A DNA stretch of 61,584 bases, taken from Chloroflexota bacterium. Lineage in GTDB: Bacteria > Chloroflexota > Limnocylindria > Limnocylindrales > CSP1-4. The first letter of the stretch is position 1; every line of letters starts with the position of its first letter. The stretch lies in assembly GCA_004297395.1 (NCBI GenBank), contig SCUO01000072.1, forward strand, positions 1 to 61,584, in the 5' to 3' direction. The notes beneath the pieces were generated by a model. The model made no database searches. It was not told the DNA's origin and was given only the letters and a program-made list of their open reading frames with translations. Of this stretch, positions 54,157-61,584 are shown piece after piece. The position numbers were made by a program, and so were the translations under genes.

Positions 54157-55676
54157 GGTCGCGCACCACCGAGGGCAATCACGAGGGCGTCGACGAGGAG
54201 GTCAAGTGCCACCCCGCGCGACGCCTTCACGAGGACGACGTCACCGGGATCCAGGACCGCCGGGAGGAGCTGGGCCGCCGATTCGCGGTCCTCGAGCGCG
54301 AGAATCCGGTCGTCGCGCAGCCCACCCTCGCGCGCTCCGGCGACGATCGCTTCGGGACCGGGACCAGCGCCGATGACGCACAGGAGATCGCAGACCGGCG
54401 CCGCCGCCCGCCCGACCTCGCGATGGCCGGCCGCCGCGGCGTCGCCGAGCTCGAGCATCTCGCCGAGGACGGCGACCCGGCGCCCGGGCAGCCCGGCGAG
54501 GAGGTCGAGGGCCGCGACGACCGAGGCCGGCGAGGCGTTGTAGGCGTCGTCGACGATCGTGATCCCGGCAACCCGGACGACCTGCCCCCGATGAGGTGCC
54601 GCCCAGCCGCCGGCGAGCGCGGCCGCGATCGCCCCGGGCGTCATGCCCGCGGCGTGGCCGACGGCCGCCCCGGCCAGGGCGTTGTGGACCGAGAGCCGGC
54701 CGAGGGCCGGGATCGACACCGGGACCCGCGCGGAATCCGGCAGCCGCAGGGTGAAGCGCATCCCGTCGAGCCCGGCCGAGGCGGCATCCTCCGCCCCGAC
54801 CGCCGCATCCGGGTCGAAGCCGTAGGTCAGGACCCCGGCGCTTGTCCGGCCGGCCATCCGCCGGACCCGCGGGTCGTCGGCGTTCAGCACCGCCACGCCG
54901 TTCGGCGGCAGCGCCTCGACCAGCTCGGCCTTGGCGTCCTCGACGGCCTCGATCGTGCCGATCCGGCTGAGGTGGACGCCCAGGACCGCGGTCACGACCC
55001 CGATCCGGGGCCGGGCGATCCGGGTGAGCTCCCGGATCTCGCCGCCGACATACATCCCCATCTCCAGCACCGCGGCCGCGTCCTCCGGCCCGAGCCGCAG
55101 GAGCGTCAGCGGCAGGCCGATCTCATTGTTCTGGTTGCCCTCGCTCCTGAGGGTCCGGCGATCGGCCGCCAGGACGGTGGCGACGGCCTCCTTGGTGGAC
55201 GTCTTGGCGATGCTGCCCGTGACTCCCACCACGAGCGGGTCGAATCGGGCGCGCCAGGCCGCCGCGATCGCCTGGAGTCCCCGCAGCGTGTCCGGCACGC
55301 GAACCACGGTCTCCTCGCCGAGTCGGTCCAGGGCCGATGGCGGGATGGCCTCCGAGACCAGCAGGGCGGCGGCACCCGCCGCGACCGCGGCATCCAGGAA
55401 GCGATGACCATCGGTCCGCTCGCCGGGCAGGGCAACGAACAGCTCGCCCGGGCGGACGAGGCGGGAGTCGACCGCCGCGCCCCGGACGGGCCGGTACGAG
55501 GCTCGGAGCAGCTCGCCACCCGTTAGCGCGGCGAGCTCGGCGGCGGTCAGGGCCGCAGCGCCGGCATCGAGGTCGGGATCCGCGGCGGTGCCGGGGTGCA
55601 CGACCCCGTCGCTGGGGCGCGGCGACGGCCGGTCGTCGGTCACGACGCGAAGTGTCGCACAGGCCGCCGCGCTCAT
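54153..55676 (-). CDS. murF: UDP-MurNAc-tripeptide-D-Ala-D-Ala ligase
   Basis: Adds D-Ala-D-Ala to the tripeptide precursor. 507 aa with an N-terminal about 40-residue extension, a substrate domain (AVDSRLVRPGELFVALPGERTDGH), a central ATPase domain, and VDDAYNASPASVVAALD. The P-loop reads GSIAKTS (154-160): the Gly before the catalytic Lys158 is Ala. NNEIGLPLTLL and EMGMYVGGEI are normal. ATG 55676 overlaps the ftsI stop by 1 nt. murE, normally between ftsI and murF, is missing. Confidence 0.94.
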   Translation of the reverse strand: MSAAACATLRVVTDDRPSPRPSDGVVHPGTAADPDLDAGAAALTAAELAALTGGELLRASYRPVRGAAVDSRLVRPGELFVALPGERTDGHRFLDAAVAAGAAALLVSEAIPPSALDRLGEETVVRVPDTLRGLQAIAAAWRARFDPLVVGVTGSIAKTSTKEAVATVLAADRRTLRSEGNQNNEIGLPLTLLRLGPEDAAAVLEMGMYVGGEIRELTRIARPRIGVVTAVLGVHLSRIGTIEAVEDAKAELVEALPPNGVAVLNADDPRVRRMAGRTSAGVLTYGFDPDAAVGAEDAASAGLDGMRFTLRLPDSARVPVSIPALGRLSVHNALAGAAVGHAAGMTPGAIAAALAGGWAAPHRGQVVRVAGITIVDDAYNASPASVVAALDLLAGLPGRRVAVLGEMLELGDAAAAGHREVGRAAAPVCDLLCVIGAGPGPEAIVAGAREGGLRDDRILALEDRESAAQLLPAVLDPGDVVLVKASRGVALDLLVDALVIALGGARP

Positions 55677-57499
55677 CAGTCGCGGTTCGGGACGAGGACG
55701 ACGGGGGTCGGGCGGTCGGGCAGGAGTCCCGGGATGGCCATCGCGTCGGTCGCGATGCGACGGAACAGCTCGAACGACATGACCGGCATCTCGAGCTGGC
55801 CGACCCGGCGGACGCTGGGGTGGCCCTCATTGATCCGGACGGCGATGACGAGATCGGGGTGGCCGGCATCGCGGCCGATGTAGCCCACGAACGAGAAGTT
55901 GAAGACGCCGGTCTTCCAGTTGCCGATCTCGGTGTCCCAGATCTGGGCGGTGCCGGTCTTGCCCCCGACGTCGTAGCCGGGGATGAGCGTCCGGTCCCGG
56001 TAGAACGGGACCGTGGCGACGACGTGGTGCATCAGCTCGACCAGGTCCGGGCTGAGGGCCGGGTCGATGACCTGGCCACGATCGCCGACCTCGACCGGCG
56101 TGCCGTCCACGGCCTTGACCACGTGAGGGCTGACGAGCGTCCCGCCGTTGACCATCGCCGAGAAGCCGGCCGCGAGCTGCAGCGGGGTGACCGCCACGCC
56201 CTGCCCGAAGGCACCGTTGGCCAGGTCGATCTCGCGCCACGGCGTGTCGGCCGGGTCCCTGACGATGCCGTTCACCTCGCCGGCGAGGTCGATGCCCGTG
56301 CGGCTCCCGAAGCCGAGGCGGAGCCAGACCTCGTGGAGCACGGCCGACGACGCGTCGAGGGACGGTCCCAGCCCGAGGGCGACCTTGGCCGCCACGACGT
56401 TGCGCGAGAAGGCGATCGCGTCCTCGAAGGTCATGACGCCCATCGCCTTGCGATCGGCATCGTCGATGTGGGTCCGGCCGCCGTCGAGGCGCAGGGTGCC
56501 GGTGTCATCGATCTCGCTGGCCAGCGTGACCGTCCCGGTCTCCAGACCGGCGATGACGGTGAGCATCTTGAAGACCGAGCCGGGCTCGTACACCTCGGAC
56601 ACGACCGGGTCCACGAAACGGCCCGGATCCGTCGTCGCGACCGAGGCGTAGTCGCTGGCGTCGTACGAGGGATAGGTGGCCTCGGCCAGGATCTCGCCGG
56701 TGTAGGGATCGAGGATCACGGCCGAGACGCTCTTCGCCCGGTCGGCCACCCAGGCCGACATGACCTCCTGCTCGAGCGCCAGCTGGAGGCTGGCGTCGAT
56801 GGTCAGGCTGAGGTCGACGCCGGCCGTCCCGGCGTCGACCGTGTGCTGGGTCTCGATGACCGGCTTGCCGTTCGCGTCGCGATCCGATTCGACGATCGCC
56901 GGCAGGCCGGCGAGCTCGTCCTGGTAGAACTGCTCCACGCCGTACTGGCCGGTGCCCTCGCGGTTCACGAAGCCCATGAGGTGGGCGGCAAGGGACGTCT
57001 CGGGGCCGCCACCGGACTGGGGGTGGACACGGACCGATTCGTTCTCGAACGAGATCCCGCGGACGCCGGACTCGGTGACCCGGGCCCGGATCGCATCCGC
57101 GGCGTCGGGCGTCAGGTCGCGGACCACGACGACGTAGGCGCGGCCCGGCGCGAGTCGCGCCTGGACGGTCGCGGTGGCGGCCTCGTCGAGGCCGAGGACC
57201 TCGGCCAGGATCGCCGTCAGGGCGTCGCGGTCGGCGGCCCCGAGGCGGGTCGTGTCAGCGATGACGCGGACCCGGGTGACGGTCTCGGCGAGGATGATCG
57301 TGCCGCTGCGGTCGTAGATCGTGCCGCGCTGGGCGGGCACCTCGGTCCGGAGGTAGATCTGGCGATGGGCGGCCTCGGCCAGGTCGGCCTGGCGGGCGAT
57401 CTGCCACCAGCCCAGGCGCCCGACGATGACCGTCGCGGCCACCACGAACGCGAGCAGCAGGAACAGCAGCCGGCCGCGCGAATCCGTCCGTCCGAGCAT
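55676..57499 (-). CDS. ftsI: Peptidoglycan D,D-transpeptidase FtsI (class B PBP)
   Basis: 607-aa septal transpeptidase. One N-terminal membrane helix (about 11-30), a pedestal domain beginning with QRGTIYDRSG, and a transpeptidase domain with the active-site Ser308 and Lys311 (EPGSVFK), SRN at 365-367 and KTG at 514-516, all intact. No PASTA repeats. ATG 57499 lies 22 nt after ftsL. Works with FtsW, four genes downstream. Confidence 0.96.
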   Translation of the reverse strand: MLGRTDSRGRLLFLLLAFVVAATVIVGRLGWWQIARQADLAEAAHRQIYLRTEVPAQRGTIYDRSGTIILAETVTRVRVIADTTRLGAADRDALTAILAEVLGLDEAATATVQARLAPGRAYVVVVRDLTPDAADAIRARVTESGVRGISFENESVRVHPQSGGGPETSLAAHLMGFVNREGTGQYGVEQFYQDELAGLPAIVESDRDANGKPVIETQHTVDAGTAGVDLSLTIDASLQLALEQEVMSAWVADRAKSVSAVILDPYTGEILAEATYPSYDASDYASVATTDPGRFVDPVVSEVYEPGSVFKMLTVIAGLETGTVTLASEIDDTGTLRLDGGRTHIDDADRKAMGVMTFEDAIAFSRNVVAAKVALGLGPSLDASSAVLHEVWLRLGFGSRTGIDLAGEVNGIVRDPADTPWREIDLANGAFGQGVAVTPLQLAAGFSAMVNGGTLVSPHVVKAVDGTPVEVGDRGQVIDPALSPDLVELMHHVVATVPFYRDRTLIPGYDVGGKTGTAQIWDTEIGNWKTGVFNFSFVGYIGRDAGHPDLVIAVRINEGHPSVRRVGQLEMPVMSFELFRRIATDAMAIPGLLPDRPTPVVLVPNRD

Positions 57500-57521
57500 G
57501 TCGATGGCGCCCCGGCCCGCG

Positions 57522-57911
57522 TCAGCGAGCCTGGACGATCAGGGGCGCGTCGAGCTGGCCAAGCCCGCTGTCGAGGCCCAGCTTCCGGATCGCCGGTTCC
57601 GCGCCGAGCCGGTTGAGGTCGGAGCGGAGGTCCTGGCGACGAGCATCCAGGCGCTCGTACTCGGACGTCAGGCGGACGATGTCGTAGCTCGTCGCGGCAA
57701 CGCGGACGCTCTGCGACAGGGACAGGAAGGCCAGGGTGAAGGCGACGAGGATCGAGGCGAGGATCGCCCCGACCCGGGTCGGGCGGCGGGCACGGAGCAG
57801 CGAGCCGGTCGTATCCCGGCGTCGGCGTCCGAGGAGCGGCGGACCGTCGAGGTCGAGCGTCGGCCGCGGGAGCTCGAAGCCGCGCCGGCGCGCGCCCTGG
57901 TAGACGGCCAT
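57522..57911 (-). CDS. ftsL: FtsL-like septum protein
   Basis: 129-aa bitopic protein recognised mainly by position (between rsmH and ftsI) and architecture: an Arg-rich cytoplasmic tail, a transmembrane helix at about 47-66, then a heptad-like coiled coil (residues about 70-105, YDIVRLTSEYERLDARRQDL). FtsL sequences diverge strongly, so the call rests on context. ATG 57911 overlaps the preceding stop by 1 nt. Confidence 0.8.
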   Translation of the reverse strand: MAVYQGARRRGFELPRPTLDLDGPPLLGRRRRDTTGSLLRARRPTRVGAILASILVAFTLAFLSLSQSVRVAATSYDIVRLTSEYERLDARRQDLRSDLNRLGAEPAIRKLGLDSGLGQLDAPLIVQAR

Positions 57912-58105
57912 CAGTCGGCGAAGCCGAACCGCAGGCGGGGCGACCGCGGATCGAGGAAGGAGAGCGGATCGGCCTGGGCGTCGACCGACTCGGCCCAGTT
58001 CGCCTCCGGGCGGCCACGCTCCGCGCGTCGCTCGTACCGCTCATGCAGCTCGTGCTGGCGCCGCCCGTAGGAGCGGCGACGGCTGGACTGGTGGCGCTTG
58101 CTCAT
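57911..58105 (-). CDS. Small basic hypothetical protein between rsmH and ftsL
   Basis: 64 aa, not recognised. The N-terminal half is highly basic (SKRHQSSRRRSYGRRQHEL), the C-terminal half acidic then hydrophobic (SFLDPRSPRLRFGFAD). No membrane segment. A strong GGAGGAGAGG site precedes ATG 58105 and its stop is coupled to ftsL (TGATG), which supports a real gene with a division-related role. Confidence 0.7.
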   Translation of the reverse strand: MSKRHQSSRRRSYGRRQHELHERYERRAERGRPEANWAESVDAQADPLSFLDPRSPRLRFGFAD

Positions 58106-58168
58106 GCGGGACCTCTCCTCCCTGCATTCCGTCCGGCGGCTCCTCCCCGCCGGTCCGTCACTCGATGG

Positions 58169-59116
58169 CTACGCGGCGAGACGTTCGGCAGCCCGGAGCC
58201 GCGCGCTCCTGGCCCGGGGGTTGGCGGTGATCTCGGCGGCACCCGGCACGAGGCCCTTGCCGACGACGAGGCGGAGACGCGGGGCGCGGCCGCAGACGCA
58301 GACCGGCACCTCCGGCGGGCAGGTGCAGCCCCGTCGCTCGGCCTGGAAGAAGCGCTTGACGATCCGGTCCTCGAGCGAGTGATAGCTGAGGACCACGAGG
58401 CGGCCGCCCGGGCGGAGCAGGTCGAGGGCGGCGGCGAGGCCGGACTCCAGGGCTTCGAGCTCCTCGTTCACGGCGATCCGGAGGGCCTGGAAGACGCGCG
58501 TCGCGGGATGGACGCGGCGGCGACCGGGCGCCCGTCCGGGGGCGACGCGCTCGATGAGCGCGGCCAGCTCCTCCGCGGTCCGGATCGGGGCCACGCGGCG
58601 GGCCTCGACGATGGCCCGGGCGATCCGCCCGGCGAAGGGCTCCTCGCCGTACTTCCGGAAGAGCGCCGTCAGCTCGGCCGCGTCGAGCGAGGCGAGCAGC
58701 TCGGCGGCCGGCACGCCGCGCCCGGCGTCGAAGCGCATGTCGAGCGGGCCGCCCGTCCGGATCCCGAAGCCACGGTCCGCGTCCGCCAGCTGGAAGCTGG
58801 ACAGGCCGAGGTCGAAGAGGCAGCCGTCGACCGCCCCGAAGCCCGCTGCGGGGCCAACGTCTGCGAGCTGGCGGAAGTTAGCCTGGCGGAGGCTCAGGCG
58901 TTCGCCGAAGCGCGGTCCCAGGCGGGCCCGGACTCTGGCGATGGCCGCCCCATCGGCATCGAGACCGAGGAGGCGGCCATCAGGGTCGGACGCTTCCAGG
59001 ATCCGCTCCGCGTGACCGCCGCCGCCGAGGGTCGCGTCGATCTGGAGGCTGCCGGGTGCGGGCGCGAGCATCGAGATGACCTCCTCGGCCATCACCGGCA
59101 GGTGTCCCTCAGTCAT
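58169..59116 (-). CDS. rsmH: 16S rRNA (cytosine-1402-N4) methyltransferase
   Basis: Methylates N4 of C1402; RsmI, also in this window (23475), adds the 2'-O-methyl to the same nucleotide. 315 aa with HLPVMAEEV at the N-terminus, the SAM site IDATLGGGGHAERIL, FDLGLSSFQL, FQALRIAVNEELEALE and SYHSLEDRIVKRFF. A CxC...CxC cluster (CTCPPEVPVCVCG) near the end could bind zinc. ATG 59116, 59 nt after mraZ. Confidence 0.97.
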   Translation of the reverse strand: MTEGHLPVMAEEVISMLAPAPGSLQIDATLGGGGHAERILEASDPDGRLLGLDADGAAIARVRARLGPRFGERLSLRQANFRQLADVGPAAGFGAVDGCLFDLGLSSFQLADADRGFGIRTGGPLDMRFDAGRGVPAAELLASLDAAELTALFRKYGEEPFAGRIARAIVEARRVAPIRTAEELAALIERVAPGRAPGRRRVHPATRVFQALRIAVNEELEALESGLAAALDLLRPGGRLVVLSYHSLEDRIVKRFFQAERRGCTCPPEVPVCVCGRAPRLRLVVGKGLVPGAAEITANPRARSARLRAAERLAA

Positions 59117-59175
59117 GACGCCGCCTCGCCGGCGGTGCGGGTGCGGGGCGAACGCAGGAAGCGCATCTGGTCGAC

Positions 59176-59604
59176 CTAGATCCCGAGGCCCTGGATGGCC
59201 TGGGCGAAGGTCTGCGGGTCGTCCATGGCGCGGCCGTATTCGGCCCACGTGGCCGGGACCCAGATCTCGGCGTGGTCACGGGCTCCCAGGACGACGGCCT
59301 CGGTCGCGAGGCGGATGCCCTCGCGGAGATAGGACGGCAGGAGGATCCGACCCTGGCGATCGAGCTCGACCTCGCTGGCCCGGGCGAAGATGCTCCGGCT
59401 GAACAGGCGGGCCGAGGCGTCCGTCAGGGGCAGGGCCGCAACCTTGGTCTCGAGGTCGGCCCAGCCGGCGCGGGTGTGGATCGCCAGGCAGTCGTCGATC
59501 CAGCGGGACACCACGGCCCCACCGTCGAGCTGCGCGCGGAAGCGGGACGGGACGGCGAGCCGCCCCTTGTCGTCCACCGTGTGCCGGTACTCGCCGGTGA
59601 ACAC
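59176..59604 (-). CDS. mraZ: Transcriptional regulator MraZ
   Basis: 142 aa, two AbrB/SpoVT-type swapped-hairpin domains: FTGEYRHTVDDKGRLAVPSRF (read in two parts, 2-11 and 12-22) and ELDRQGRILLPSYLRE in the second. Forms a ring oligomer that binds GTGG repeats ahead of its own gene. GTG 59604 matches the family N-terminus; an in-frame extension to 59739 would run through the operator and is rejected. First gene of the dcw cluster. Confidence 0.95.
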   Translation of the reverse strand: MFTGEYRHTVDDKGRLAVPSRFRAQLDGGAVVSRWIDDCLAIHTRAGWADLETKVAALPLTDASARLFSRSIFARASEVELDRQGRILLPSYLREGIRLATEAVVLGARDHAEIWVPATWAEYGRAMDDPQTFAQAIQGLGI

Positions 59605-59730
59605 CGTTCGGGTAACCCCTGGTCCGAGGTTTCGACGGGCCCACCGCGGCGGCGGCGGGCCCGTCACTGGAGTCGCGGAGGTTCCGGTGTGCCCGTCCGG
59701 TTCGACCGCTGATGGCACCGGGTCGGAGTG

Positions 59731-59760
59731 GTTCCCCACTTCTCCCCACTTTGCGCCACT
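59731..59760 (-). promoter_or_regulatory. MraZ operator: three 10-bp direct repeats
   Basis: On the minus strand AGTGGCGCAA, AGTGGGGAGA and AGTGGGGAAC follow head to tail with exact 10-bp period, one helical turn each. GTGG repeats at 10-bp spacing are the known MraZ recognition pattern. They begin at the predicted transcription start, so binding would repress the cluster. Confidence 0.85.
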
Positions 59761-59766
59761 ACGGGC

Positions 59767-59794
59767 ATGATAGCGCGCCGCGCAAGGACGTCAA
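59767..59794 (-). promoter_or_regulatory. Promoter of the dcw cluster
   Basis: TTGACG (59789-59794), 16-nt spacer, TATCAT (59767-59772) on the minus strand, directly before the MraZ boxes. Predicted start near 59760, leader about 155 nt to mraZ. Confidence 0.8.
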
Positions 59795-59891
59795 CGGGGT
59801 ATTTCAGGACCAATTTCGGGGGCCCTCCGGCTCGGGCCGGCCCCGCCCAGGACGAGGGCGCCGGGTCGCCGGAGAAGCCGCGGGCCGACGG

Positions 59892-60749
59892 TCAGCGAGT
59901 CGGCGGCGGCAGGGTGATCGGGTCTCCCGGCTGGATCGTGGTCGGGTCCGAGATCTGGGGGTTCATCCTCAGGACCGTCTCGTACGGCACGCCGAAGAAG
60001 CTCGCGATGCTCTGGAGGTTGTCGCCCGTCCGGACCGTGTAGGTGTAGCAGTTGGGGGTCGAGGGGCAGGGCTCCAGGAGGGCGTAACGGTCGCTCGTCG
60101 GCCGTGGCGTCGCGACCGGCGTCGGGGTGGGTGCCGGCGTCGAGGCGGGTGTCGGCGAGGCTGTCGGATCAGCGCTCGGCGGCGAGCTCAGCGTCGGCTC
60201 CACGGTTGTGGCCGGCGTGGGGCTGACCGCCGCGATCCCGCTCGGCCCGGGCGAGGCGATCGGCAGCTCGATCCCGCCCCGGACCGCGACGAACGCGATC
60301 GCGGCCGAGGCGGAGGCGACGAGGAAGACCGTCGCGGCGATGACGGCAGGGGTCAGGGTGCGCGCCCCACGCCCGCGTGGCTGCGATCCGGCGGCCGCGG
60401 CGGCACCATCGGCGGAATCGACGCGATCCGCGTCATCGGTGGCGACGGCGGGCCGCGTGTCGCCGACGGCGACGTTGATACCGACGCCCGGATCGGCCGG
60501 GCCGGCCACCCCTGAGAGGTATCGCGCGCACGAGACGTGCGCCGAGATCAGGCACGCCCGTTGTTGCTGCGCGGCATCCAGGAGGTCAACCGTACCGGTC
60601 GCGAGGCATCGATTCCTCGGATCCACGGCCTCGACCGGCAGCCCGAGCCGGCCTTCGTCGTCGATCGCCCGGAGGAACGGGCAGGTCGCGGGATCGGGCG
60701 ACCGCAGCTCGGGGTCGATGAGCGGCGGCCGGTCGATCTCGGCGTCCAA
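59892..60749 (-). CDS. Membrane-anchored LysM protein with N-terminal Cys4 domain
   Basis: 285 aa. Residues about 20-78 hold four conserved-looking cysteines (C23, C48, C66, C74; CPFL ... CLISAHVSCARYL), probably a small metal-binding or redox domain in the cytoplasm. One membrane helix follows (about 135-157), then a Pro/Thr/Ser linker of about 60 residues, then a LysM domain at the C-terminus (YTVRTGDNLQSIASFFGVPY) for binding peptidoglycan. It may link the envelope to an internal signal; no enzymatic domain. TTG 60749 follows GGGAGGGAG at ideal distance; GTG 60764 is the alternative. Confidence 0.85.
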   Translation of the reverse strand: MDAEIDRPPLIDPELRSPDPATCPFLRAIDDEGRLGLPVEAVDPRNRCLATGTVDLLDAAQQQRACLISAHVSCARYLSGVAGPADPGVGINVAVGDTRPAVATDDADRVDSADGAAAAAGSQPRGRGARTLTPAVIAATVFLVASASAAIAFVAVRGGIELPIASPGPSGIAAVSPTPATTVEPTLSSPPSADPTASPTPASTPAPTPTPVATPRPTSDRYALLEPCPSTPNCYTYTVRTGDNLQSIASFFGVPYETVLRMNPQISDPTTIQPGDPITLPPPTR

Positions 60750-60895
60750 CGGCTCCCTCCCCACGCGCCCCCTGAACGGCCGTGACTCTAGTACCTTTTC
60801 CCGGTAGTCGCGGCGTCGGGACGGGTGCTAGTCTGCGGCACCCGAGCCGACACCGGGTCGGTCAGGAGCGCCGTCACATCGAGGCCTCTTCGCAC

Positions 60896-61138
60896 GTGGC
60901 CCTGCAGCTCAGCGTCGCCAGCCAGGAAACGGATCCCTACCGGCTCGCCCCGCACCGGATCCGCCGCTGCACGTTCCGCCGCCTCATCCAGGTGGATGCC
61001 GGCGGCCAGCGCGTGTACGACGTGGAGTGCCTCTACCCCGATCGCAAGATCCCGATCCCGATCGGTGACCTCGATGCCGCGATGCCGGTCTGCAACGCCT
61101 GCACGGCGGCTCACATCTTCCGCCCCGACGAGGACTGA
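60896..61138 (+). CDS. Small Cys-containing hypothetical protein
   Basis: 80 aa, not recognised. Basic first half (HRIRRCTFRRLIQVDAGGQR), then VECLYPDRKIPIPIGDLDAAMPVC and CNAC. C, C and CNAC could form a zinc site. GTG 60896 with GAGG upstream; a longer frame from 60782 crosses a probable promoter region. Cytosolic, alone on the plus strand. Confidence 0.65.
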   Translation: MALQLSVASQETDPYRLAPHRIRRCTFRRLIQVDAGGQRVYDVECLYPDRKIPIPIGDLDAAMPVCNACTAAHIFRPDED

Positions 61139-61160
61139 CCTCGGCCCCCGTACGGCTGGC

Positions 61161-61370
61161 TCAGGCGGGAGGCTGCGCTTCCTTCGGGTCTGACGTCCCC
61201 GTCGTCACGACGATCTGCTCGTCGCACGCCTTGCAGGCGTAGATCCGGGCTCCGGCGCGAAGCTCCCGCTCGGGATCCAGGCTCGCCGCGGAGGGTTCAG
61301 CTTCGGCCATCGGGTGCGACGAGCCGTCGCGGTGCCGATGCAGCAGCAGGATGGGCGGGATGTTCAGCAT
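61161..61370 (-). CDS. Small CxxC (zinc-ribbon-like) hypothetical protein
   Basis: 69 aa, not recognised. One CKAC knuckle (in IYACKACDEQIVV) near the C-terminus, preceded by an Ala/Glu-rich stretch. ATG 61370 has GGAG at 8 nt; ATG 61310 would give a 49-aa form that keeps the knuckle. It lies between the plus-strand Cys protein and RNase P RNA. Confidence 0.6.
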   Translation of the reverse strand: MLNIPPILLLHRHRDGSSHPMAEAEPSAASLDPERELRAGARIYACKACDEQIVVTTGTSDPKEAQPPA

Positions 61371-61417
61371 GGCGTCCACTCCGTTCGTGCCGTCGACCTG
61401 AGCCCGGATCGTACGCC

Positions 61418-61584
61418 AGCGAGGCGACCTGTAAGCCGAGTTCTGTCCCGCGATCGCTCGCGGAGATGGCCATCCATCTGAGGCCGGCGGTTGCCCGCCG
61501 GCTCGTGCGGCCGACCCGAGGGCTGGGCAGCGCGCCTCTCCCCCGGCGAACCGGGTTGCGCCCTCCTACTTGGCCTTGCTCCAG
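61418..61584 (-). ncRNA. rnpB: RNase P RNA, 3' portion (truncated by the window edge)
   Basis: The minus strand ends with GACAGAACTCGGCTTACAGG, the hallmark 3' strand of P4/P2 in bacterial RNase P RNA, preceded by AGATGGATGGCCATC and further upstream GCAAGGCCAAGTAGGAGGG. The 5' part, with the other half of P4, lies beyond position 61584. Catalytic RNA for tRNA 5' maturation. Confidence 0.92.

Overview
The window is a GC-rich bacterial chromosome segment made almost entirely of housekeeping genes. Nearly everything is on the minus strand, packed into operons whose neighbours overlap by 4 nt (ATGA or GTGA) or 1 nt (TGATG). The gene set points to a monoderm-like, non-Proteobacterial lineage: Sbp in the division cluster, split PurS/PurQ/PurL, Fe-S type PurF, HrcA/CIRCE control of groESL, and abundant GTG and TTG starts. 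I think Chloroflexota (Limnocylindria-like) is most likely, but this is inference without a database search. I see no prophage, insertion sequence, CRISPR array or defence locus.

Layout. (1) 1-2289: groES-groEL behind a promoter with a CIRCE operator. (2) 2286-5251: metG, a small VOC protein and tatD; metG has a 393-bp leader region with a CACTCACC inverted-repeat motif. (3) 5645-18824: a purine operon read leftward in the order purA-purD-purB-purC-purS-purQ-purL-purF-purM-purNH. The last gene is a PurN-PurH fusion. purA is preceded by a leader hairpin with a U-rich tail. With purE/purK supplied elsewhere, this covers PRPP to AMP. (4) 19173-22266, plus strand: a membrane GGDEF/HD-GYP protein, a GNAT acetyltransferase and ssb. 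(5) 22342-26340: a glutaminase subunit and ammonia-type NadE (a split glutamine-dependent NAD synthetase), rsmI and a Ca2+/H+ antiporter. (6) 26402-32549: a dipeptide/oligopeptide ABC importer in the order C-A-B-D-F. (7) 32649-36135: gcvT-gcvH with a Nudix hydrolase and a DUF2520 protein. Aconitase is divergent at 36221-38908, followed by an orphan lipoprotein and tRNA-Val(CAC). (8) 40592-43328: DUF167, yggT, yggS and ftsZ. (9) 44244-59604: the division and cell-wall (dcw) cluster read leftward as mraZ-rsmH-hyp-ftsL-ftsI-murF-mraY-murD-ftsW-murG-murB-ddl-ftsQ-sbp-ftsA. A plus-strand membrane-protein gene separates it from ftsZ, and murE and murC are absent. Its promoter and three 10-bp MraZ boxes can be read directly. 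(10) 59892-61584: a LysM membrane protein, two small CxxC proteins and the 3' part of RNase P RNA running off the window edge.

The less ordinary signals are regulatory or structural: a 97-bp intergenic repeat near acnA and ftsZ, a TAGACT-N6/7-GTG leaderless-start signature at three genes, a methionyl-tRNA synthetase whose HIGH signature reads GLHT, a perfect 14-bp palindrome inside ftsQ, and the PurN-PurH fusion. Start codons were chosen from Shine-Dalgarno sites, family N-termini and operon overlaps; uncertain ones are flagged.
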